Assembly (NCBI RefSeq): GCF_003143855.1 | Contig: NZ_QFRK01000026.1 | Coordinates: 1 to 43,729, forward strand | DNA from: Streptomyces sp. NWU339 | GTDB taxonomy: Bacteria > Actinomycetota > Actinomycetes > Streptomycetales > Streptomycetaceae | Length of the DNA stretch: 43,729 nt | Direction: 5' to 3' | Part shown: positions 18,801 through 25,223 of the stretch, piece after piece | How the letters are laid out: every line of letters starts with the position of its first letter | Numbering within the stretch: the stretch's first letter is position 1 | Notes under the pieces: model-generated | The model's database searches: none | What the model was told of the DNA's origin: nothing | Seen by the model: the letters and a program-made list of their open reading frames with translations, nothing else | Position numbers and translations under genes: made by a program

Positions 18801-19624
18801 ACGACCGCGTCGGGGGCTATGAGCACCCGGTACCCCGCCGTGTGCGCGCGCCAGCACAGGTCGACGTCGTCACGCATCAGGGGCAGGTGCCGGTCGAAGC
18901 CGCCGAGTTGGTCGAAGACGTCGCGGCGGACCAGCATGCCGGCGGTGGACACCGACAGCACGGACCGGACCTGGTCGTGCTGGCCCTGGTCCTGCTCGCG
19001 GCGGTCCAGGCCGGTCCAGCGGCGGCCGGAGTTGGCGATGGAGACGCCGACCTCCAGCAGTTGCCGGCGGTCGTACCAGCCGCGCAGCTTGGGGCCGACG
19101 ACGGCGACGTCGTCACGGCCGAGCTCGTACTCGTTGTCCACGACGCTCAGCAGCCGGGCCAGCGCGTCGGGTTCGGGGGCGCAGTCGTCGTGCAGCAGCC
19201 ACAGCCACTGCACCGGCTCACCGTGCGGGAGGTCGGGCAGGTCGTACGCGTCGTCGTGCCAGCTGCGCGTGACCGGGTCCCAGCCGCTCGGCCGCTTCAG
19301 GTAGGGCAGGTCGTCCGGGGTGAGGTGCGGCGCGGCGTGGTGGCACTCCTCGACGGCCTGGCCGAAGCCGGTGCGCCGGGCGAGGTGCAGGACGTGGTCG
19401 TCGCCGAGGGCTTCGGTGACCAGTCGGGCGGAGTCGTCACCGCTGCCGGTGTCGGCACCCATGGCGAACTGGACGGGGCGTTCCTGGCCGAGTAGCCCGG
19501 CGAGCGCATCGGGCAGCCAGCGGGCTCCGTCGTGGGAGACGAGGACCGCGGTCACCACATGACGCGGGAACTCTGGAGCGGCAGCTACGTCTTGACGGGC
19601 TGCCGGGTGACTGTGCACGGACAT
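15878..19624 (-). CDS. Large GT2 glycosyltransferase with polytopic membrane domain
   Basis: A 1248-residue protein from the ATG at 19624 (MSVHSHPAARQD). The GT-A glycosyltransferase family 2 domain occupies about residues 20-330: VVTAVLVSHDGARWLPDAL at the start, the DxD-like LLHDDCAPEPDAL, STAGMLVRRDVFDQLGGFD and LMRDDVDLCWRAHTAGYRV. After a linker, residues ~450-1130 contain many hydrophobic helices (for example VLFLALLFISLAACREL and LAGFSAYFASRPL), with an extracytoplasmic stretch before the last helix. A Gln/Tyr/Pro/Asp-rich tail (about 1140-1248, with QYQQQQQYV and repeated Y-x-x-Y units) ends it. It likely transfers a sugar to a lipid-linked or surface acceptor; donor and acceptor are unknown. 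The frame is open to 19882, but the region upstream of 19624 looks non-coding. It overlaps DUF5719 by 4 bp. Confidence 0.88.
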   Translation of the reverse strand: MSVHSHPAARQDVAAAPEFPRHVVTAVLVSHDGARWLPDALAGLLGQERPVQFAMGADTGSGDDSARLVTEALGDDHVLHLARRTGFGQAVEECHHAAPHLTPDDLPYLKRPSGWDPVTRSWHDDAYDLPDLPHGEPVQWLWLLHDDCAPEPDALARLLSVVDNEYELGRDDVAVVGPKLRGWYDRRQLLEVGVSIANSGRRWTGLDRREQDQGQHDQVRSVLSVSTAGMLVRRDVFDQLGGFDRHLPLMRDDVDLCWRAHTAGYRVLIAPDAVVRHAEAASRERRAVDCVGRTAASPHKVDKAGAVHTLLVNTRTAALPWVLLRVVLGTLLRTLAYLVGKVPGQAVDEIRGLMGTLLRPERILAGRRRRGSPQVDKGELRPLFPPPGATIRVTVEQAASSLVGRSDPEATSGAGRHGGAVESGPGGDDADFLQVEQFARLKRIARKPGPVLFLALLFISLAACRELLGGGALTGGALLPVPADSADLWARYTDTWHAVGAGGTGSAPPYLAVVAALGTLLLGSPGVAVTVLLVGSVPLAGFSAYFASRPLVESRLLRAWAAVAYAFLPAVAGALAGGRIGTAVLAVLLPLIARAGITASGLTNPPDVRGSWRATWAYALLLTVTTAFTPIVWPVALVLGLGVLALRRSDLPAYGLRFLAQLGTPLLVLAPWSLSLLPFGFFQEAGLEYGPSAASALDLLGASPGGPGAVGGAVLIGIVLAALAALLRSERTLAIRAAWTAALVGLVFAVLSNGSTWAGPATLVYGIALLAAAALGADGARARVAEQSFGWRQPVAVLIALACAVGPLLAAAGWVIRGADGPLQRRDPVQVPAFVAEESGTRDQARTLVLDSDSAARVDYVLVRGSGARMGDAEIAASNSGNSGLDKVVANLVAGSGADQADQLDGFAVRYVLVHPGAPRDVTRVLDATPGLTRLSQQAGGALWRVDQDVARASIVPGKGSEGESQPVAAGPVEIHTKIPNGSEGRVLRLADSAAEGWAATLDGKPLTPTTVDGWAQGFELPATGGRLDVTYDDPITHTAWLWAQGLLAVVLVVLALPGRRRHIDDDLPEEPAVGAEALAGDGRRARRLRAQAEAEAAAEETGTRGEAGEEAGTEGTGTEDDGFDTPPEPAPAAVPQQRSYDEWDAASHPVPEYGGAYPVEQYQQQQQYVTDDYGRTYPADQYQDGRYDPYAYDGTPQQQQPPYDPATYGQGYEGYDQTYAQGYDTSYDPEQPHRPQPGSERSDGSQQ

Positions 19625-19769
19625 CGAGGTACGGGCCCCGGTTCGGTGGACTGTGGGGGACGCCCGTGCCCGGTGGGGCGGCGTGACGTCTCGGACGAGC
19701 GCCCACACTATCGGCTGGGCGGTAAGGCGGCCCGCCGCCTGTGGACAACCCACCCGCGACGGGCCGCAC

Positions 19770-19817
19770 TCGACATATGCACAACATGTGCATATGTCGA
19801 ACATCTGACATATGCAC
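19770..19817. promoter_or_regulatory. Perfect 31-bp palindrome plus third half-site upstream of the GT2 gene
   Basis: TCGACATATGCACA (19770-19783) and TGTGCATATGTCGA (19787-19800) are exact inverted repeats around a central ACA. A third partial copy, TGACATATGCAC, lies at 19806-19817. The element is AT-rich against a GC-rich background. It lies about 150 bp upstream of the glycosyltransferase start and about 95 bp downstream of the whiB stop. It looks like a multi-site operator. A terminator role is less likely because there is no U-tract and the spacing is that of a dimeric binding site. Confidence 0.6.
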
Positions 19818-19833
19818 GGACATGGCGCGCATA

Positions 19834-19871
19834 CGGATGTGACGCCCTGGACGCGGCGCACCGGATGTGAC
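19834..19871. repeat. Direct repeat CGGATGTGAC x2
   Basis: CGGATGTGAC occurs at 19834-19843 and 19862-19871, 28 bp apart, between the palindrome and the whiB stop codon. It may be a second regulator site for the glycosyltransferase gene. No other explanation is visible. Confidence 0.35.
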
Positions 19872-19893
19872 ACACCGTTCACCGGCGGCGCCC

Positions 19894-20157
19894 TCAGACC
19901 ACTGCCTTCTTCAGCCGACGCCGTTCCCGCTCGGACAGGCCGCCCCAGATGCCGAAGCGCTCATCGTTGGCGAGGGCGTATTCGAGGCACTCGGAGCGGA
20001 CCTCACAGGCGAGACAGACCTTCTTGGCCTCCCGGGTGGAACCGCCCTTCTCGGGAAAGAACGACTCGGGGTCGGTCTGGGCGCACAGCGCGCGCTCCTG
20101 CCAGCCGAGTTCCTCGTCCGCGTCATCGACCAGCAGTTGCTGCACCAGCTCCGTCAT
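19894..20157 (-). CDS. whiB: Sporulation transcription factor WhiB
   Basis: An 87-residue iron-sulfur transcription factor, MTELVQQLLVDDADEELGWQ at the N terminus. The four [4Fe-4S] ligands C25, C48, C51 and C57 follow the Wbl pattern C-Xn-C-XX-C-X5-C, and the beta-turn motif GIWGG and basic tail ERERRRLKK are present. The sequence is, to my recollection, nearly identical to S. coelicolor WhiB, which acts with WhiA to switch aerial hyphae to sporulation septation. In mycobacteria the orthologue is WhiB2/WhmD, also next to the F420 genes. A good promoter lies about 75 bp upstream, and GACAC motifs (the WhiA-type core) occur in its leader. Confidence 0.97.
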   Translation of the reverse strand: MTELVQQLLVDDADEELGWQERALCAQTDPESFFPEKGGSTREAKKVCLACEVRSECLEYALANDERFGIWGGLSERERRRLKKAVV

Positions 20158-20230
20158 GTGCGCCCCTCGTCTGTCTTTCGTGTCCCCGTGACGCTGCCGT
20201 TACCTGTCCCGGCTAAACGACACGAGTGAA

Positions 20231-20260
20231 ATTACAAGTGTGCTGCTCCGGGCGAGTCAA
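20231..20260 (-). promoter_or_regulatory. whiB promoter
   Basis: On the minus strand TTGACT (20255-20260) is followed by an 18-bp spacer and TGTAAT (20231-20236), about 75 bp upstream of the whiB ATG. GACAC pentamers at 20180-20184 (minus) and 20219-20223 (plus) flank the likely transcription start. GACAC is the reported core of WhiA sites, so feedback from the WhiA/WhiB pair is possible but inferred. Confidence 0.6.
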
Positions 20261-20939
20261 GCTGAGATCTGCTATTGGCGCCCTTATTCACTCTGCGGAA
20301 CCAAGCCCAAGTCGAAAGTGTTCAAATCGCCATAAACCTTGACACACCGACGACCCCGGCAGAGCTTCCCGCCCCATGCGGGACCTCCACAAGGGGAGAC
20401 GCCCGGTCGGCCCACCCCGTTGTCGCACCGGCGCCACAGCAAGTCGGATCACATTCTGATCACAGAATTGCAACGGCACTTGCGTGCCCGGCCGTGCGCA
20501 CCTTGTGTCCCCGGAATCACGTGAACAAACCTTTCGTCCCACAGGTGAACCGGATGGAGTGAACCGTGTCCCACGATCCGGGCGTCGAGTTGACACTGGA
20601 GGTGTGAACCGCTGTCCTTGTGGGCATGCTCGCGAACTTGGCACTCGCCTCGACCCGCTCCGCCGGGTCCCTCGGTGCTGCCCGCGCTCGCTGTAGCTGT
20701 CACTGTTCCGGTTGTTGAGCCCAACGCGCTCCGACCCTTTGAGTCACCCTCGACTTGAGGCCAGTTCCCTCCAGTCCAACTCCTTCCGCTCCCACCGGGG
20801 CACTCCTCGCCGCCGTCCGCGACCCGGACGCACGCGACAGCACACGCTGTAGTCCCCCTCTCCTTCCCCACTCCTTCCCGCTCACCGCTCACCGCTCACC
20901 GCTCACCGAGCGCTTCTCCGCCGAGGAACCCCTCATCCC
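20261..20939. other. Long intergenic region between whiB and cysteine dioxygenase
   Basis: About 680 bp without a convincing gene. Short open frames on both strands lack codon bias, start signals or recognisable products. The region is less GC-rich than its surroundings near 20261-20350, which probably hosts upstream control sites of whiB. Plus-strand TTGACA occurs near 20594 but with no good -10. The last 95 bases before the dioxygenase gene are strongly pyrimidine-rich and end in a heptamer repeat. Confidence 0.6.
20881..20908. repeat. Heptanucleotide tandem repeat (CTCACCG)4
   Basis: Four exact copies of CTCACCG lie 31 bp upstream of the cysteine dioxygenase start, in its likely 5' untranslated region. 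Copy number could vary by slippage. Confidence 0.85.
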
Positions 20940-21488
20940 ATGAACAGCGACAGCGACCTCCAGATCGCCGGCGACATCCTCGAAGTCCCACACCTGCTGC
21001 AGACCCCGCGCGAGCACCCGGCGACCGTCGCCGAGTTCGTCGGGCTGGCCCGCTCCCTCGCCGCCGACCGCTCCTCGTGGGAGCACCTGGTGCGGTACGA
21101 CGCGACCAGCCGCTGGTACCACCGGCTGCGCACCGTCCCCCGAGGCCCCGGCTCCGCTCGAGCCGGGGAGACCCCGATCGGCTACGAGGTGTGGCTGCTG
21201 TCCTGGGTTCCCGGCCAGGGCAGCGGACCGCACGGCCACGGCCCCTCCTCCGGAGTCATGACCGTCCTGGACGGCACCCTCACCGAGCGCACCGGGCGCG
21301 GCACGCGTGCGTTGACGACGGGTACGGAGCGGGTGTTCCCACCCGGCTATGTGCACGAGGTCGTCAACGACACACTGGAGTCGGCGGTCAGCCTGCACGT
21401 GTACTACCCGGGCCTGACCGAGATGCCGATGCGCCCCCTCGCCCCGCACTGCGAGGCGCGGCCGGTGTCCGGGGCCCTGACCGTCTGA
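20940..21488 (+). CDS. Cysteine dioxygenase-type cupin protein
   Basis: A 182-residue cytosolic non-haem iron enzyme of the cysteine dioxygenase family, expected to oxidise L-cysteine or a related thiol to the sulfinic acid. The cupin motifs are visible: GSGPHGHGPSSGVMTVLDG supplies the two ligand histidines H98 and H100, and GYVHEVVND supplies H139. RYDATSRWYHRL and LHVYYPGL match substrate-pocket regions in bacterial members; the second holds tyrosines in the position of the catalytic Tyr. The ATG at 20940 follows GAGGAACCCCTCATCCC. The 3' end lies 42 bp from cofD in the same direction. The pairing with F420 genes looks positional rather than functional. Confidence 0.9.
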   Translation: MNSDSDLQIAGDILEVPHLLQTPREHPATVAEFVGLARSLAADRSSWEHLVRYDATSRWYHRLRTVPRGPGSARAGETPIGYEVWLLSWVPGQGSGPHGHGPSSGVMTVLDGTLTERTGRGTRALTTGTERVFPPGYVHEVVNDTLESAVSLHVYYPGLTEMPMRPLAPHCEARPVSGALTV

Positions 21489-21530
21489 GACGGTGCCACG
21501 GCCGGCCCGGCGGCTGAGACACTGTTTCCC

Positions 21531-22574
21531 ATGCGCATTGTGGTTCTGGCAGGCGGCATCGGTGGTGCCCGTTTCCTGCGCGGTCTGAAGCGGGCCGCGC
21601 CGGGCTCGGACATCACGGTCATCGGCAACACCGGGGACGACATTCACCTCTTCGGGCTGAAGGTCTGCCCGGACCTCGACACGGTGATGTACACGCTCGG
21701 CGGCGGCATCGACGAGGAGCGGGGCTGGGGGCGGACCGACGAGAGCTTCCGCCTCAAGGAGGAGCTCGCGGCGTACGGCGTCGGCCCGGGGTGGTTCGGG
21801 CTCGGCGACCGGGACTTCGCCACCCACATCGTGCGGACGCAGATGCTCGCCGCCGGGTATCCGCTGAGCGCGGTGACCGAGGCGCTCTGCGACCGCTGGC
21901 AGCCGGGCGTCCGGCTGATCCCGATGACCGACGACCGCGTCGAGACCCATGTCGCCGTCACCCTGCCCGCCGACGACTCGGCGGGGGCCACGGCGGGAAC
22001 CACGGCGGACTCGACCACCTCGACGACGGGGCCGGCGGGAGCCGCGGGACCCGGCGAGCGCAGGGCGATCCACTTCCAGGAGTACTGGGTACGGCTGCGG
22101 GCGTCGGTCCCGGCCGAGGCGGTCGTGCCGGTCGGCGCGGAGCAGGCCAAGCCGGCGCCGGGCGTGCTGGAGGCGATCGCCGGGGCGGACGTGATCCTCT
22201 TCCCGCCGTCCAACCCGGTCGTCTCCATCGGCACGATCCTCGCCGTCCCCGGCATCCGTGAGGCGATCGCCGACGCGGGCGTGCCGGTGGTCGGCCTGTC
22301 GCCGATCGTCGGGGACGCGCCCGTGCGCGGCATGGCCGACAAGGTGCTCGCGGCGGTCGGCGTCGAGTCCACCGCACCGGCGGTGGCCGAGCACTACGGC
22401 TCGGGCCTGCTGGACGGCTGGCTGGTCGACACGGTCGACGCGGCCTGTGTGGAGCGTGTCGAGGAGGCCGGGATCCGCTGCCGGGCGGTGCCGCTGATGA
22501 TGACCGACGTCGACGCGACCACGCGGATGGCGCGGGAGGCGCTGGCGCTGGCGGAGGAGGTGCGGTCGGTTTGA
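21531..22574 (+). CDS. cofD: 2-phospho-L-lactate transferase (F420 biosynthesis)
   Basis: A 347-residue cytosolic enzyme (FbiA in mycobacteria) that joins a phospho-lactyl-type moiety from the activated guanosine intermediate to Fo, giving F420-0 or its dehydro form. Motifs: the N-terminal nucleotide-binding MRIVVLAGGIGGARFLRGL, IGNTGDDIHLFGLKVCPDLDT (about 31-51), GWFGLGDRDFATHI (about 87-100), FPPSNPVVSIGTIL and LSPIVGDAPVRGMADK. A non-conserved Ala/Thr/Ser/Gly insertion lies around residues 147-173. There is no obvious ribosome-binding site; a GACACT hexamer ends seven bases before the ATG, so the transcript could be leaderless. The stop overlaps the TTG start of cofE. Confidence 0.96.
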   Translation: MRIVVLAGGIGGARFLRGLKRAAPGSDITVIGNTGDDIHLFGLKVCPDLDTVMYTLGGGIDEERGWGRTDESFRLKEELAAYGVGPGWFGLGDRDFATHIVRTQMLAAGYPLSAVTEALCDRWQPGVRLIPMTDDRVETHVAVTLPADDSAGATAGTTADSTTSTTGPAGAAGPGERRAIHFQEYWVRLRASVPAEAVVPVGAEQAKPAPGVLEAIAGADVILFPPSNPVVSIGTILAVPGIREAIADAGVPVVGLSPIVGDAPVRGMADKVLAAVGVESTAPAVAEHYGSGLLDGWLVDTVDAACVERVEEAGIRCRAVPLMMTDVDATTRMAREALALAEEVRSV

Positions 22575-23968
22575 ACGACTTCACCCGCGTGAACGACTCG
22601 AACGGCTTGAACGACGACGTGAACGACGCACGCGTGCACGACGACCCGCACGCGGGCGGCGCGGCGTCCACGGGGTACCGGGTGTGGGCCGTCGCGGGCC
22701 TGCCCGAGGTCCGTCGGGGGGACGACCTGGCCAAGCTGATCGCGGCCGCGGAGCCGGGGCTGGCCGACGGCGATGTGCTGCTCGTCACCTCCAAGATCGT
22801 CTCCAAGGCGGAGGGCCGGATGCTGGAGGCGTCCGACCGGGAGGCCGCGATCGACGCGGAGACGGTACGGGTGGTGGCCCGGCGCGGCGCCCTGCGCATC
22901 GTGGAGAACCGGCAGGGCCTCGTCATGGCCGCGGCCGGGGTCGACGCGTCCAACACCCCGGCCGGCACGGTGCTGTTGCTGCCCGAGGACCCGGACGGGT
23001 CCGCGCGGGCGATCCGCGAGGGCCTGCGCGACGCCCTGGGGGTCACGGTCGGCGTGCTGGTCACCGACACCTTCGGGCGCCCCTGGCGCGCGGGGCTGAC
23101 GGACGTCGCGATCGGCGCCGCGGGCGTGCACGTACTGAACGACCTGCGCGGCGGCACGGACACGCACGGCAATCCGCTCGGCGCCACCGTCGTCGCCACC
23201 GCCGACGAACTCGCCGCGGCGGGCGACCTGGTCAAGGGCAAGGCCGCCGGCCTGCCGGTGGCCGTCGTCCGCGGGCTGCCCGGTCTGGTCACGGCCGACG
23301 ACGACCACGGCGAGGGCGCACGGGCCCTGGTCCGCGACTCCCGCGACGACATGTTCCGGCTCGGCACGTCGGAGGCGATACGGCAGGCGGTGACCCGGCG
23401 CCGCACGGTACGGGCCTTCACCGACGAGCCCGTCGACCCGGGGTCGGTGCGCCGCGCGGTGGCCGCGGCCGTGACGGCTCCGGCACCGCACCACACCACA
23501 CCGTGGCGTTTCGTCCTGCTGGAGTCCCCGGAGTCCCGTCTCCGCCTGCTGGACGCCATGCGGGACGCCTGGATCGCGGACCTGCGCCGGGACGGAAAGA
23601 CGGAGGAGTCCATCGCCAAGCGCGTCCGCCGCGGCGACGTCCTGCGCAACGCGCCCTGCCTGGTCGTGCCCTGCCTGGTCATGGACGGCTCGCACACCTA
23701 CGGGGACGCGCGGCGGGACGCCGCCGAGCGGGAGATGTTCGTGGTCGCGACGGGCGCCGGCGTGCAGAACTTCCTGGTCGCCCTGGCCGGTGAGCGGCTG
23801 GGCTCGGCCTGGGTGTCGTCGACGATGTTCTGCCGGGACGTGGTCCGCGAGGTCCTGGACCTGCCCGCGGACTGGGACCCGATGGGCGCGGTGGCGGTCG
23901 GCCATCCCGCCGAGGACCCTCGGCCACGACCGGAGCGGGACGCGGGCGCGTTCATCGAGGTGCGGTGA
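22571..23968 (+). CDS. cofE: Bifunctional F420 gamma-glutamyl ligase / nitroreductase-fold protein
   Basis: A 465-residue FbiB-type fusion. Residues ~35-250 are the F420-0:gamma-glutamyl ligase: LPEVRRGDDLAKLI, DVLLVTSKIVSKAEGR, GLVMAAAGVDASN, and VLVTDTFGRPWRAGLTDVAIG. Residues ~265-460 form an FMN-binding nitroreductase-like domain (RRRTVRAFTDEPVDPG, APHHTTPWRFVLL, and a C-terminal GERLGSAWVSSTMF), which in mycobacteria reduces dehydro-F420-0. The start is TTG at 22571, overlapping the cofD stop (TTGA), with GGAGGAGG nine bases upstream. Later in-frame GTG codons (22589, 22619) are alternatives. The first ~25 residues are an Asn-Asp repeat encoded by TGAACGAC units. It is expected to be translationally coupled to cofD. 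Confidence 0.95.
   Translation: MNDFTRVNDSNGLNDDVNDARVHDDPHAGGAASTGYRVWAVAGLPEVRRGDDLAKLIAAAEPGLADGDVLLVTSKIVSKAEGRMLEASDREAAIDAETVRVVARRGALRIVENRQGLVMAAAGVDASNTPAGTVLLLPEDPDGSARAIREGLRDALGVTVGVLVTDTFGRPWRAGLTDVAIGAAGVHVLNDLRGGTDTHGNPLGATVVATADELAAAGDLVKGKAAGLPVAVVRGLPGLVTADDDHGEGARALVRDSRDDMFRLGTSEAIRQAVTRRRTVRAFTDEPVDPGSVRRAVAAAVTAPAPHHTTPWRFVLLESPESRLRLLDAMRDAWIADLRRDGKTEESIAKRVRRGDVLRNAPCLVVPCLVMDGSHTYGDARRDAAEREMFVVATGAGVQNFLVALAGERLGSAWVSSTMFCRDVVREVLDLPADWDPMGAVAVGHPAEDPRPRPERDAGAFIEVR
22572..22627. repeat. TGAACGAC repeat at the cofD/cofE junction
   Basis: TGAACGAC occurs at 22572, 22590, 22608 and 22620, spaced 18, 18 and 12 bp. The repeat is in frame with cofE and encodes the N-terminal pattern NDFTRVNDSNGLNDDVNDA. 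It follows directly after the coupled start, so it may be a recent expansion or a spurious N-terminal extension. Confidence 0.75.
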
Positions 23969-24122
23969 GCCGGACGCGGGGGACGCCTACCCTCGTAGGA
24001 GTCCCCGCCCGCCGGCCGGGCGGAGCCCCGCTCCGGTAGGGCTTCGCGTGCTCTCCCTCCTCTTTCCCGCATCTTCCGCCTCTCCCCCATCTCCCGCTTC
24101 CCCACTCCTCGGAATCCTCTCT

Positions 24123-25124
24123 GTGGCAGGACGTTTCGCTCCCCGGCCCGCTCGCACGACCGTGCGAGGCGGACGGACCGCCGTACCCACGGGAGTGCCC
24201 CGCCAGGCACCGGCCCCCGCCCTGGTGCGGAGTTGGGTGCCGGACGGGCCGCTGGACCTCGGTCTGGTCCTCGCGCCGCTGCGGCGCGGGCCCGGGGACC
24301 CGGCGTTCCGCGCGCTGCCGGACGGCTCCTTCTGGCGGGCGAGCCTGACGCCCACCGGGCCGGGGACGCTGCGGGTGACGCGGCACGGTGGCGAGGTGCG
24401 GGGCGAGGCCTGGGGCCCCGGCGCCGACTGGCTCCTGGAGCGGCTGCCGGACCTGCTCGGGGCCGCGGACGACCCGGCGGCGTTCGTCCCCCGGCACAAG
24501 GTGCTGGCGCTCACCGGGCACCGGCGTCCGGGACTGCGGCTGCTGCGGACCGGGCTGGTGCTGGAGTCGTTGATCCCGTCGGTCCTGGAGCAGAAGGTCA
24601 CCACCGACGAGGCGTACCGGGCGTGGCGGCTGCTGGTACGGAAGTACGGGGAGCCGCCACCCGGGCCCGCGCCCGAACGGATGTCGGTGATGCCGTCACC
24701 CCGGACCTGGGCGCTGATCCCCTCCTGGGAGTGGCACCGGGCCGGTGTCGACGACAAGCGGGCGTCCACGGTCCTGCGGGCGGCCCGCGTCGCCGCACGG
24801 CTGGAGGAGGCGGCCGGGATGGCTCCGGCGGCGGCGCGGGCGCGGCTGGAGCTGGTGCCGGGCATCGGTCCGTGGACGTCCACGGAGACGGTGCAGCGCA
24901 GTCACGGCTCGGCGGACGAGGTGACCGTGGGGGACCTGCACCTGCCGGGCATCGTGGGGTGGGCCCTCGCCGGGGACCGGGACGCGGACGACGCGGCGAT
25001 GCTCGAACTGCTGGAGCCGTATGCCGGGCAGCGGCACCGGGCGGCCCGGCTGATCCTGCTGAGCGGAAGAACGCCGGCTCGGCGGGCCCCGAAGAGGCCG
25101 CGCTGGGACATCGGACGGCTGTGA
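24123..25124 (+). CDS. AlkA-type DNA-3-methyladenine glycosylase family protein
   Basis: A 333-residue predicted base-excision DNA glycosylase of the HhH-GPD superfamily. After a variable N-terminal domain (about 35-150), the helix-hairpin-helix and catalytic part lies at about 140-300: LVLESLIPSVLEQKVTTDEAYRAW, then LVPGIGPWTSTETVQRSHG (the hairpin with G-x-G and PWT) and VTVGDLHLPG, whose Asp occupies the catalytic position. The C terminus RRAPKRPRWDIGRL is basic. The start is uncertain: GTG at 24123 (VAGRFAPRP) agrees best with homologues, but GTG at 24048 has a better GGTAGGG. The 24048-24122 stretch is pyrimidine-rich and is more likely leader. It lies 154 bp downstream of cofE. Confidence 0.85.
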   Translation: MAGRFAPRPARTTVRGGRTAVPTGVPRQAPAPALVRSWVPDGPLDLGLVLAPLRRGPGDPAFRALPDGSFWRASLTPTGPGTLRVTRHGGEVRGEAWGPGADWLLERLPDLLGAADDPAAFVPRHKVLALTGHRRPGLRLLRTGLVLESLIPSVLEQKVTTDEAYRAWRLLVRKYGEPPPGPAPERMSVMPSPRTWALIPSWEWHRAGVDDKRASTVLRAARVAARLEEAAGMAPAAARARLELVPGIGPWTSTETVQRSHGSADEVTVGDLHLPGIVGWALAGDRDADDAAMLELLEPYAGQRHRAARLILLSGRTPARRAPKRPRWDIGRL

Positions 25125-25127
25125 GGC

Positions 25128-25159
25128 CCGAGCCCCCAGCCGTCCGAGCCCCCAGCCGT
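25128..25159. repeat. Perfect tandem duplication, 2 x 16 bp
   Basis: CCGAGCCCCCAGCCGT is repeated exactly (25128-25143, 25144-25159), followed by degenerate copies to about 25195. It fills the convergent gap between the glycosylase gene and the nucleotidyltransferase gene. No clear terminator stem is seen there. Confidence 0.75.
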
Positions 25160-25223
25160 CCAAGCCTTCGACCGCCCGAGCCCTCAACCGCCCCGGCCCG
25201 GCACGCGGCCGGTTTCCGCCCGG

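Noticed and set aside
15839..19495. 1218-residue plus-strand open frame
   Set aside because: It is a shadow of the glycosyltransferase gene; composition is dominated by Gly/Arg/Ala and no motifs are seen.
20755..20943. Small plus-strand gene before cysteine dioxygenase
   Set aside because: It is pyrimidine-rich, ends in the heptamer repeat, has no ribosome-binding site and overlaps the dioxygenase start; it is more likely leader.
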